Shown here in pieces: positions 9,121 to 16,040 of a DNA stretch of 64,000 nt. The stretch is from Paramixta manurensis. GTDB lineage: Bacteria > Pseudomonadota > Gammaproteobacteria > Enterobacterales > Enterobacteriaceae. Within the stretch, counting starts at the first letter, position 1; every line of letters begins with the position of its first letter. Under the pieces are notes generated by a model, which had not been told where the DNA came from, made no database searches, and was given only the letters and a program-made list of their open reading frames with translations. The translations under genes were made by a program, and so were the position numbers. Location: the NCBI RefSeq assembly GCF_013285385.1, contig NZ_CP054212.1:2790001-2854000 (forward strand), given 5' to 3'.

Positions 9121-9130
9121 TATCGCGATA
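9121..9130. promoter_or_regulatory. Operator half of the ohrR/hydrolase spacer
   Basis: TATCGCGATA is a perfect 10-base palindrome 19 bases before the hydrolase -35 element. It sits near the expected promoter of ohrR, consistent with autoregulation. It shares its core with the longer palindrome at 9179-9198. Confidence 0.55.
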
Positions 9131-9139
9131 ATAAATCGC

Positions 9140-9167
9140 TTGACTCTCTACACAGCCTGGCTATTAT
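9140..9167 (+). promoter_or_regulatory. Sigma70-type promoter of the hydrolase gene
   Basis: TTGACT (9140-9145) and TATTAT (9162-9167) are separated by 16 bases. The palindromic operator begins 11 bases after the -10 box, where a bound repressor would block initiation. Confidence 0.55.
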
Positions 9168-9178
9168 CTATCGCAACA

Positions 9179-9198
9179 ATATTTATCGCGATAAATAT
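9179..9198. promoter_or_regulatory. Perfect 20-base palindromic operator
   Basis: ATATTTATCGCGATAAATAT is self-complementary over all 20 bases and lies between the promoter and the start of the hydrolase gene. Position, symmetry and the divergent MarR gene make it the best candidate OhrR operator. A related sequence precedes the MFS gene at 14409. Confidence 0.7.
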
Positions 9199-9226
9199 AA
9201 TCCCACACACAGAGAGAACGCTATCT

Positions 9227-9985
9227 ATGCTAAACAAAACGCTCGCTACGTTTGCCGTCGGTATCGCCTTATCCTTTGCAGCGCAAAGCAGCGCGCTGGC
9301 GCAACCGGTAAAAAATATCGTACTGGTCCATGGCGCTTTTGCCGATGGTTCCGGCTGGGAGCCGGTAACCCGTATCCTCGATAAAGCCGGTTACCATGTT
9401 TCCATTGTGCAAGAGCCACAAACCTCGCTTGCCGATGATGTCGCCGCTACGCAGCGCATCTTGAATCAACAACATGGAAAATCACTGTTGGTCGGCCACA
9501 GTTATGGCGGCTTTATTATTAGCGAAGCCGGGGCCGATCCCTCGGTAGCCGGTTTGGTGTATGTCGCGGCTTTCCAGCCGGAAAAAGGCGATACGCTGGT
9601 TAGCTTGTCGAGTAAAATTCCCCAAGCCAGTAAAGGGATTACCGAAACGCCCGACCATTTTCTCTATTTGAAGCCGGAGGTATTCCACGCGGATTTCGCG
9701 GCAGATTTACCGAAAAAACAGGCTGATTTTATGGCACGCGCTCAAGTAATGCCGGCAGCGGCAATTTTCAGCACTCCGCTGAGCGAACCGGCATGGAAAA
9801 CTAAACCCAGTTGGGCAGTAGTGGCAACGCAAGACCGCGCGATTAACCCGGATCTGGAGCGCTTTATGGCGAAACGCGCCAACAGCACGACGGTTGAAAT
9901 TAAAGGTAGCCATGCGGTTTACGCTTCACAGCCAGAGAAAGTCGCCGCATTCATTGAGAAGGCCGCGCAAAGCTTGTCTAAATAA
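9227..9985 (+). CDS. Secreted alpha/beta hydrolase
   Basis: 252 residues from ATG 9227. An upstream in-frame extension to 9140 covers the promoter and operator and is not coding. MLNKTLATFAVGIALSFA...ALA is a signal peptide, so the enzyme is periplasmic. The fold is shown by IVLVHGAFADGSGW (oxyanion-hole HG motif), the nucleophile elbow GHSYGG, a late acid in ATQDRAI and the catalytic His in KGSHAVY. It belongs to the small esterase-like alpha/beta hydrolases, and the substrate is unknown. It is divergent from the OhrR-type gene and is probably induced by hydroperoxides or related electrophiles; that link is inference from the operators. Confidence 0.82.
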   Translation: MLNKTLATFAVGIALSFAAQSSALAQPVKNIVLVHGAFADGSGWEPVTRILDKAGYHVSIVQEPQTSLADDVAATQRILNQQHGKSLLVGHSYGGFIISEAGADPSVAGLVYVAAFQPEKGDTLVSLSSKIPQASKGITETPDHFLYLKPEVFHADFAADLPKKQADFMARAQVMPAAAIFSTPLSEPAWKTKPSWAVVATQDRAINPDLERFMAKRANSTTVEIKGSHAVYASQPEKVAAFIEKAAQSLSK

Positions 9986-10107
9986 CCTCATCGACGCAGG
10001 GATGGGTCCGTCTCATCCCTTTCATCGCGCTAAAAAGCGTGCCAATATTAAAAATATAAATTCCGCGTTATTGTTACTTAACCCTATAACGTCGAAGAAA
10101 ATAACGC

Positions 10108-10410
10108 TTACTGTTTTTTATTAATATAGCGACTAGATTTCCATAAAAGACGTAATGGCGTGACGGAATACATTACCGTCATGCTAACCACCATGACCAG
10201 AAAAGGCCCGAGCCATCCATTCCCTGCACTAAATCTAACAAAACCCAAAATAAAGAAAGGTAACAACGTTATTAAAACTATTATGATGCCTAAAAAACCT
10301 CTACTTAATTTTTTAAGCAATGTTCCGTAGGTTTCACCCGCGTTCTCGGCGCGAGAAAGCGCCTCATCCAGTCTGGCAAGATCATTTGTCGTAAAACCAT
10401 GATCAAGCAA
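10108..10410 (-). CDS. Small two-helix membrane protein of unknown function, possibly truncated by a nonsense codon
   Basis: 100 residues from a TTG preceded by GGTAAGAG. Residues 1-35 are charged and helical; two membrane segments follow (GFLGIIIVLITLLPFFILGF and the segment ending SMTVMYSV), then a basic tail. I do not recognise a family. The frame continues upstream: ATG at 10437 encodes MDKVITR, then TAA (10414-10416), then the listed protein. The original product was probably eight or more residues longer, with a sense codon such as CAA now changed to TAA. Either translation restarts at the TTG or the gene is decaying. Base composition is clearly more AT-rich than the flanks. Confidence 0.5.
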   Translation of the reverse strand: MLDHGFTTNDLARLDEALSRAENAGETYGTLLKKLSRGFLGIIIVLITLLPFFILGFVRFSAGNGWLGPFLVMVVSMTVMYSVTPLRLLWKSSRYINKKQ

Positions 10411-10527
10411 CTCTTACCGGGTAATGACTTTATCCATTATTCACATTCTATTCCCTATAGATTGAAGTTAAGTTAACAGATAATTCAAGCCGGGCAATAG
10501 TGGAACCACTACTGAATACATAGACGG

Positions 10528-11118
10528 TTAAGTTATTAAAAGCTGGCTTAAGCGCTCTGCAGCAGCGCTTAGCGCTTCCGGCTGCGGTGCCAGCCCTTCA
10601 AGATAAATAAACTCGACGGATTTTAGTCCAATGCTCTCTAAGGCGTAACGTAAATAAGGCGTCAAAAAATCCTGCTGCCTCGCCCGTTCGCCGGTGATCA
10701 ACCCCCCAGAGCGCACCACCACCCGTAGCGGTTTATCTTTCAGCAAACCCACTTTGCCTTCCGGCAAATTGTCAAATGTCCTTCCCGCACGCACAATATA
10801 ATCAATCCATAATTTGAGCGCCGCCGGAACGGTAAAATTATGCATCGGCGTACTCAGCAATACCCAGTCGGCCCGCTCAAGCTCAGCAATCAATCTCTCT
10901 GAATGTTCAAAAGCCGGGTCGCTGGCCGGGCACCCATCAGTGATGGCTCTGACATACGCCTGCTCAATCGGCGATAAAATTGCCTGACCAAAGCTATGCC
11001 TCACGACTTCAATCTGCGGATAGCGGGCGACCAGGCGGTTAATCGCCTCATTACCCAGTTTCATCCCTAAAGAATTCTCGCCATAGGGGCTAAAATCCAA
11101 TGCCAATATGCTATTCAC
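10528..11118 (-). CDS. FMN-dependent NADH:quinone/azo oxidoreductase, AzoR-like paralogue
   Basis: 196 residues, flavodoxin-like fold of the AzoR family. The N-terminus ILALDFSPYGENSLG is the phosphate-binding loop of FMN. LSTPMHNFTVPAALKLWIDYIVRAGRTF near residues 90-118 is the family signature contacting the isoalloxazine ring. It would be a cytoplasmic homodimer reducing quinones or azo compounds with NAD(P)H. It is followed on the other side of its start by a GNAT gene in the same direction, 12 bases away, suggesting one transcript. Stress-linked neighbours (OhrR, efflux pumps) fit a detoxification role. It is too divergent from E. coli AzoR to call the orthologue. Confidence 0.8.
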   Translation of the reverse strand: MNSILALDFSPYGENSLGMKLGNEAINRLVARYPQIEVVRHSFGQAILSPIEQAYVRAITDGCPASDPAFEHSERLIAELERADWVLLSTPMHNFTVPAALKLWIDYIVRAGRTFDNLPEGKVGLLKDKPLRVVVRSGGLITGERARQQDFLTPYLRYALESIGLKSVEFIYLEGLAPQPEALSAAAERLSQLLIT

Positions 11119-11130
11119 CTCGTCTCCCCT

Positions 11131-11556
11131 TTATAATGACTGACTAAAATGTAAGCCGCGCGACAAAAAACCGTGGCGGAAATAGAATTTTTGCGCACAA
11201 CAGTTCGCCAACCCGGTATCCAGCACCAGATACGCGCAATGTAGCCGCTTTGCTTCATGCCGCACGGCCTCAATCAGCTTTTGCCCAACGCCCAAATTGC
11301 GGGCCGACTCTGCAACCACCAAATCGTCAAGGTAAATAAAACGACCATAGAGGAAGTTTTCCAGCTCGCGATAACCCGCCACGCCAATCACCTGCCCCGC
11401 GTGGTGGGCTGCGAAAAGACGGTAACCTTGCGCACTCTGCCGTTCAAGCTGAGCAATAAACGAGGCTTTATCTTGCAGATGCGGTCTTAACGCCTGCATA
11501 ACGGCAAAACACGCCGCTATCGTCGGCTCATCGGATGCTATCTGTATACTGACCAT
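11131..11556 (-). CDS. GNAT-family N-acetyltransferase
   Basis: 141 residues. The acetyl-CoA binding motif A is visible as LDDLVVAESARNLGVGQKLIEAV near residues 75-97 (R/Q-x-x-G-x-G/A pattern), followed by LVLDTGLANCCAQKFYFRHGF, the usual motif B with the C-terminal Phe-Tyr-Phe helix. It transfers an acetyl group to an amine substrate that cannot be predicted from sequence. The start lies 12 bases upstream of the flavin reductase in the same orientation, so the two are probably co-transcribed with this gene first. Confidence 0.8.
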   Translation of the reverse strand: MVSIQIASDEPTIAACFAVMQALRPHLQDKASFIAQLERQSAQGYRLFAAHHAGQVIGVAGYRELENFLYGRFIYLDDLVVAESARNLGVGQKLIEAVRHEAKRLHCAYLVLDTGLANCCAQKFYFRHGFLSRGLHFSQSL

Positions 11557-11811
11557 ATGCCTTCTCCGGTTGAAGAGGCGATAGTAAGTCAGTTATGTCA
11601 TCGTCAACAGGGACAAATTCGGTGAATTTAAATGGTCCATGCGGGCGAATAAACCGGCGCGTGGCTAGTCACCCGCTTGCAAAGAACACAAGCAACGGGC
11701 TGCTGTGAATGCTCTTCTGCGCGCAAACTGTGTTCTCCATCACTGAACGCTAATCTTCCCCGCCGCAAATATTGACGCCGCTGTGCCGCTGGCTTAATTT
11801 TCAACACTGAA

Positions 11812-11825
11812 TGCATTCGAATGCA
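11812..11825. promoter_or_regulatory. Palindrome upstream of the ACS-family MFS gene
   Basis: TGCATTCGAATGCA is a perfect 14-base palindrome 35 bases before the start of the MFS gene at 11861 and overlaps a repeat of GAATGCA. It is a candidate operator for an unidentified regulator. The remainder of the 11557-11860 spacer holds no gene that I can support. Confidence 0.45.
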
Positions 11826-11860
11826 AAAATAAAACAGACCAAAAAAGAGGCATTACTGGT

Positions 11861-13183
11861 ATGCAAAAAAACGCTGAAATCGCTGAGATCGATCCCACGG
11901 CGCTGTTCCATAAAATCGCCTGGCGGCTAGTACCCTTGTTTGTCTTGTGTTTTGTTGTCGCCTACTTTGACCGGGTTAATATCAGTTTTGCCAAGCTGCA
12001 AATGCAATCGCAGTTAGACCTGAGTAACAGTGCCTACGGTTTGGGCGCTGCGCTGTTTTTCGTCGGTTATCTACTGTTTGAAATTCCCAGCAACTTGATC
12101 CTGGTCCGCGTGGGTGCCCGGCGCTGGATTGCGCGCATTATGATCAGTTGGGGGCTCGCCTCAATGGCGATGATGCTGGTCCATAACGAAACGCTCTTTT
12201 ACGCGCTGAGGTTTATACTCGGCGCCTGCGAGGCGGGCTTTGTACCCGGCGTGGTCTACTACTTTACCCAATGGTTTACCGCCGAGCAGCGCGGGCGCGT
12301 TAACGCGTTCTTTTTCTCCTCCAGCGCGCTCTCCGGCATTATCGGCGGACCGCTTTCCGGCGGGGTACTGAAATATATGGATGGGTTGGCATCGCTGGCC
12401 GGTTGGCAGTGGTTATTCTTAGTCGAAGGTATCCCTTCGCTGATCCTTGGGCTGGTAGTGTGGCGCTTTCTCGACGATAAAGTCGCCGATGCGCGTTGGT
12501 TGCGGCCCGCAGAGAAGCAACGCCTAACCGAGATTATTGCCGCGGAGCAACAACACGCCAGCCATCACCTCTTTCGCCATGCGTTAGCATCACCCGCCAC
12601 TTGGCTGCTATCACTGGCCTACATTGGTATGTGCGCTGGCGTGTATGGGATCTTCTTCTGGATGCCGCAACTGGTTCACTCCGCCGGTACCGTCGATCCG
12701 TTTATTATTGGTCTATTGACCATCTTGCCCAACCTCGCCGCCCTGATTGGTTCGGTCTTGATTGGTCGTCATTCCGATAAGCGAAATGAGCGCCGCTGGC
12801 ACCTGTTCGCTTGCCTGGCTGCGGGTACGCTTGGCTATATTGGCTGCGGCGTGTTCGCCAATGCCACGCTGCCATTAGTCGGGAGTTTAATGATCGCCAT
12901 GACCGGTCTGGTCAGCGCGTTTGGTCTGTTTTGGACTCTGCCGCCGCGCATCATGAGCGATCAAGCGGCGGCAGGCGGCGTAGCATTAATCAATTCACTT
13001 GGGCAGTTGGGCGGCGTGTTTGCGCCCTGGCTGGTGGGTTGGGTACGCGATCAGACCGGCAGCGCGACTGTCGGTTTGTATACCATCGCGGTGATTTGTG
13101 CCCTCACCGCGCTGCTACTGACTTGGGGGATTCGTTTCGGCCACGCGCGAAAACTGCCGCTCAGCGAGGCCGAACGCCGCTAA
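11861..13183 (+). CDS. MFS transporter, anion:cation symporter (ACS) family
   Basis: 440 residues with 12 predicted membrane segments. The opening RLVPLFVLCFVVAYFDRVNISFAKLQM is characteristic of the ACS family (organic-anion importers such as TtuB, ExuT and phthalate permeases), and the acidic/aromatic YFDRVN motif in helix 1 is present. GARRWIARIMISWG near residue 85 is the conserved loop 2-3. It most likely imports a carboxylic acid; no catabolic genes adjoin it, so the substrate is unknown. It ends two bases before the convergent MFS gene. AGAGG precedes the ATG by about ten bases. Confidence 0.85.
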   Translation: MQKNAEIAEIDPTALFHKIAWRLVPLFVLCFVVAYFDRVNISFAKLQMQSQLDLSNSAYGLGAALFFVGYLLFEIPSNLILVRVGARRWIARIMISWGLASMAMMLVHNETLFYALRFILGACEAGFVPGVVYYFTQWFTAEQRGRVNAFFFSSSALSGIIGGPLSGGVLKYMDGLASLAGWQWLFLVEGIPSLILGLVVWRFLDDKVADARWLRPAEKQRLTEIIAAEQQHASHHLFRHALASPATWLLSLAYIGMCAGVYGIFFWMPQLVHSAGTVDPFIIGLLTILPNLAALIGSVLIGRHSDKRNERRWHLFACLAAGTLGYIGCGVFANATLPLVGSLMIAMTGLVSAFGLFWTLPPRIMSDQAAAGGVALINSLGQLGGVFAPWLVGWVRDQTGSATVGLYTIAVICALTALLLTWGIRFGHARKLPLSEAERR

Positions 13184-13185
13184 GG

Positions 13186-14409
13186 TCAAACGTGTGAGAG
13201 CGGATGTTTTTTAGTGTCTTTCACCGCGATGGCGTGAATAATTAACCCGCCAATCGCTAACAGCCCGCCGACCCAACCGGTGGACTGCCAACCGTAACCG
13301 GCGGAAATGGTCAGTCCGCCTAGCCAGGCTCCCATGGCATTGGCGATGTTAAATGCCGAATGGTTCATCGCCGCCGCCATGGTTTGCGCATCTCCTGCCA
13401 CATCCATCAGGCGGATTTGCAACACCACCGACAGCGCAACCCCGGTTCCGACCAACATCACATTCAGCGGCCCCAACCACGGGCTGTGTGCCGTATAAAC
13501 AAATGCCCCCATAATTAGCGCCGACCAAATTAACAGGCCGCGAATGGTTTTTTCCAGCCCGCGATCGGCAAGACGCGCGCCCAGCAGATTGCCGACGATC
13601 ATCCCAAAACCAAACATTGCCAGCACCACAGGTATCATACCGAGAGGAAGATGCGCCAATTGCAGCATGGTCGGCTTAACGTAGCTAAACACCGAAAACA
13701 TTCCGCCGCTACCAATCGCGCCGATGGCGAGCGTAAGCAGTACCTGCTTACGCGTCAGCGCCGACAATTCCCGCAGCGGGCTGGCGTGTTTATCGCCCGG
13801 TACCCACGGCACCCAGCAGCGCACCATGATTAATGTCAGTACCGCTAACCCACCGACAATGGCAAATGCCGAGCGCCAGCCAAACCACTGACCAATCGCC
13901 GTCACCGCCGGTACGCCAATTAAGTTAGCGACGGTCAGCCCCAATAGCACCATTGAGACCGCCTGCGCTCGCCGCTCGCGCTCCACCAGGCTGGCGGCGA
14001 CCAACGCCGCAACCCCGAAAAAGGTACCATGGGGGAAACCCGCCAGAAAACGCGCCGCCGCCATTGACCACACGCCAGGCGCGATGCTGCTCAGAATGTT
14101 GCCGACGGCAAACAGCGCCATTAGCGCCATCAGAAAAGTACGGCGCGGAAGACGTGCGCCAATAATCGCCAGTAACGGCGCGCCGATGACGACGCCCAAC
14201 GCATAGATACTGATCAGATTGCCCGCGGCGGGGATCGAAATTTTTAATCCGGCCGCCGCATCGGGCAGCAGCCCCATAATAACAAATTCGCCGGTACCAA
14301 TGGCGAACCCGCCAACCCCGAGGGCAAAAAGCGCCTTACGTACGTCGGCGCGCGGCAACGCGCTATCGGCTAACGTTCCGGCAGTGAGTTCATGTTGTGT
14401 TGATGACAT
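13186..14409 (-). CDS. MFS efflux transporter, DHA1/YdhP-like
   Basis: 407 residues, 12 membrane segments. FALGVGGFAIGTGEFVIMGLLPDAA is the signature opening of the AraJ/YdhP/SotB branch of drug:proton antiporters, and ARFLAGFPHGTFFGVAALVAA near residue 115 is the antiporter motif C region. It would export small hydrophobic compounds or sugars using the proton gradient. A sequence matching the ohrR operator (TATTTATCGCGAT) lies two bases upstream of the ATG, implying shared control with the hydrolase 5 kb away. It is convergent with the ACS transporter. E. coli YdhP is the closest relative I recognise, but orthology is not certain. Confidence 0.85.
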   Translation of the reverse strand: MSSTQHELTAGTLADSALPRADVRKALFALGVGGFAIGTGEFVIMGLLPDAAAGLKISIPAAGNLISIYALGVVIGAPLLAIIGARLPRRTFLMALMALFAVGNILSSIAPGVWSMAAARFLAGFPHGTFFGVAALVAASLVERERRAQAVSMVLLGLTVANLIGVPAVTAIGQWFGWRSAFAIVGGLAVLTLIMVRCWVPWVPGDKHASPLRELSALTRKQVLLTLAIGAIGSGGMFSVFSYVKPTMLQLAHLPLGMIPVVLAMFGFGMIVGNLLGARLADRGLEKTIRGLLIWSALIMGAFVYTAHSPWLGPLNVMLVGTGVALSVVLQIRLMDVAGDAQTMAAAMNHSAFNIANAMGAWLGGLTISAGYGWQSTGWVGGLLAIGGLIIHAIAVKDTKKHPLSHV

Positions 14410-14410
14410 A

Positions 14411-14430
14411 GTATTTATCGCGATGTAAAT
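14411..14430. promoter_or_regulatory. Second copy of the OhrR-type operator, before the YdhP-like gene
   Basis: GTATTTATCGCGATGTAAAT shares 13 consecutive bases (TATTTATCGCGAT) with the palindrome at 9179-9198. It has the same ATCGCGAT core and lies directly upstream of the start codon at 14409. Confidence 0.6.
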
Positions 14431-14454
14431 GCAGAGTGAAATAACGACCCGCGT

Positions 14455-15885
14455 TTATTGCGGGGGTAAACTTTTATAGTATTTATTTAGCCAGCGTCCG
14501 CTGACCAGGCGCCACCAGAAGAAAGCGCCACGTACCATCCAATCAAGAAACATGCCTAACCACACGCCGACCACGCCAAACCCCAGTACGATACCAAGGA
14601 AATAACCGGCGACAATCCGCGCGCCCCACATTCCTAACATTGAGACATACATGGTAAAACGAGCATCGCGCGCACCTTTAATTCCGGCAGGCAAGACCCA
14701 CGATGCCGCCCAAAACGGCATAAATGCCGCATTGAGCCACACCAGGTGTTTTACCACGCTGATGACATCCTCTTCACGGGTATAAAACCGCGCCAGCAGG
14801 CCAGCGAAGGGAACCGAAAGCAGCGCCAGCGCGCACAACCCGACGGTTGAAAGCCAAAAAATATGCTTTAGCTGCCGTGTGGCCTGCCCGACCTGATTTT
14901 TCCCCAACCGCGTACCGACAATAATGGTCGAGGCCGATCCCAACGCATTGCCCGGCAGGTTAATTAACGAAGCGATAGAAAAAGCGATAAAGTTACCGGC
15001 GATTTCACTGGTGCCCATGCCAGCGACAAAGACTTGCGTTAACAATTTACCGCCATTAAACAGCACCGACTCAATGCTGGCGGGTACGCCAATGCCCAGC
15101 ACTTCCATCAGGATATTGCGGTTCCAGCGCTTAAAATAGCTGCGCAACGGAATGCGTAAAGCCGGATTAAAGCCCACCATTAATACCGCCACCACGCCAA
15201 TGGCGCCGATATAACGTGAGAGAGTCAATCCCAGCCCTGCGCCGACAAACCCTAAACCATGCCAGGAAAAGCAGCCATAAATTAACACGCTACTAATTAC
15301 AATGTTAAGAATGTTCATGCCGCCGTTAATCAACATGGGAATTTTGGTATTACCGGCACCGCGCAATGCGCCGCAGCCAATCAGGGCAATTGCCGCCGCC
15401 GGATAACTCCAGGCCGAAACTTGTAAATAGCTCAGCGCCAGCGCTTTTACCTGTGGCGCGGCGCTACCGGCAATCGCATCAATAATCACATGGCCGAAAA
15501 ACTCAATAACCACCACCAGCAACAGTGACAGAATCGTCATCAATCCCAGCGACTGACGTGTGGCGGCGCGGGCGCGTTTGCGGTTACGTTTGCCAAGGCT
15601 AAACGCCACCACCACGGTGGTGCCGAGATCAACCGCCGCGAAAAAGGAGATCACCACCATATTGAAGCTGTCAGCCAACCCGACGCCCGCCATTGCCTCT
15701 TTTCCTAACCAACTGACCAGGAAGGTGCTCAGCACACCCATTAACAGGACGCAGAGGTTCTCAATAAAAATCGGCACCGCCAGCGGCGTGATCTCGCGCC
15801 AAAACAGCACCCGATAAGCGTGACGTTTGGGATACCACGCCGTGCGCATAATTGCGCGGCGCAGCGTAAGGCTGATGTTTTGCAA
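14455..15885 (-). CDS. yeeO: MATE-family flavin/drug exporter YeeO
   Basis: 476 residues with 12 membrane helices of the MATE (NorM-like) family. The segment KRHAYRVLFWREITPLAVP, the AGVGLADSFNMV region and the C-terminal WVLPAGIKGARDARFTMYVSM closely follow E. coli YeeO, reported to export FMN/FAD and to affect dipeptide resistance. Similarity extends upstream of the first ATG (15849), so the TTG at 15885 is taken as start. It is preceded by an in-frame stop five codons before, which makes this gene shorter at the N-terminus than E. coli YeeO. yeeO lies near amn, cbl and nac in E. coli, supporting synteny. Confidence 0.85.
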   Translation of the reverse strand: MQNISLTLRRAIMRTAWYPKRHAYRVLFWREITPLAVPIFIENLCVLLMGVLSTFLVSWLGKEAMAGVGLADSFNMVVISFFAAVDLGTTVVVAFSLGKRNRKRARAATRQSLGLMTILSLLLVVVIEFFGHVIIDAIAGSAAPQVKALALSYLQVSAWSYPAAAIALIGCGALRGAGNTKIPMLINGGMNILNIVISSVLIYGCFSWHGLGFVGAGLGLTLSRYIGAIGVVAVLMVGFNPALRIPLRSYFKRWNRNILMEVLGIGVPASIESVLFNGGKLLTQVFVAGMGTSEIAGNFIAFSIASLINLPGNALGSASTIIVGTRLGKNQVGQATRQLKHIFWLSTVGLCALALLSVPFAGLLARFYTREEDVISVVKHLVWLNAAFMPFWAASWVLPAGIKGARDARFTMYVSMLGMWGARIVAGYFLGIVLGFGVVGVWLGMFLDWMVRGAFFWWRLVSGRWLNKYYKSLPPQ

Positions 15886-16000
15886 GATGGGTCCAGCTTA
15901 AGAAGTCGCGGAGAAGAGTTATGATGATGGTCAATGGAGGGCTATTATGCAAAGGCTTTCCGGCACTGTTTAACGCTTTTTTACATATCGGACACAATAA

Positions 16001-16029
16001 GAGCGAACGCAGACTCTCTGCGCCCGCTC
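16001..16029 (-). terminator. Hairpin after the copper efflux operon
   Basis: GAGCG-AA-CGCAG and CTGCG-CC-CGCTC form an imperfect stem around a 5-base loop, 12 bases after the RND pump stop on the minus strand. The following T-run is weak, so termination is probable but not certain. Confidence 0.45.
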
Positions 16030-16040
16030 AATCGTAACTA

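Noticed and set aside
9140..9226. N-terminal extension of the hydrolase
   Set aside because: It covers the promoter and the perfect palindrome; the ATG at 9227 starts a proper signal peptide.
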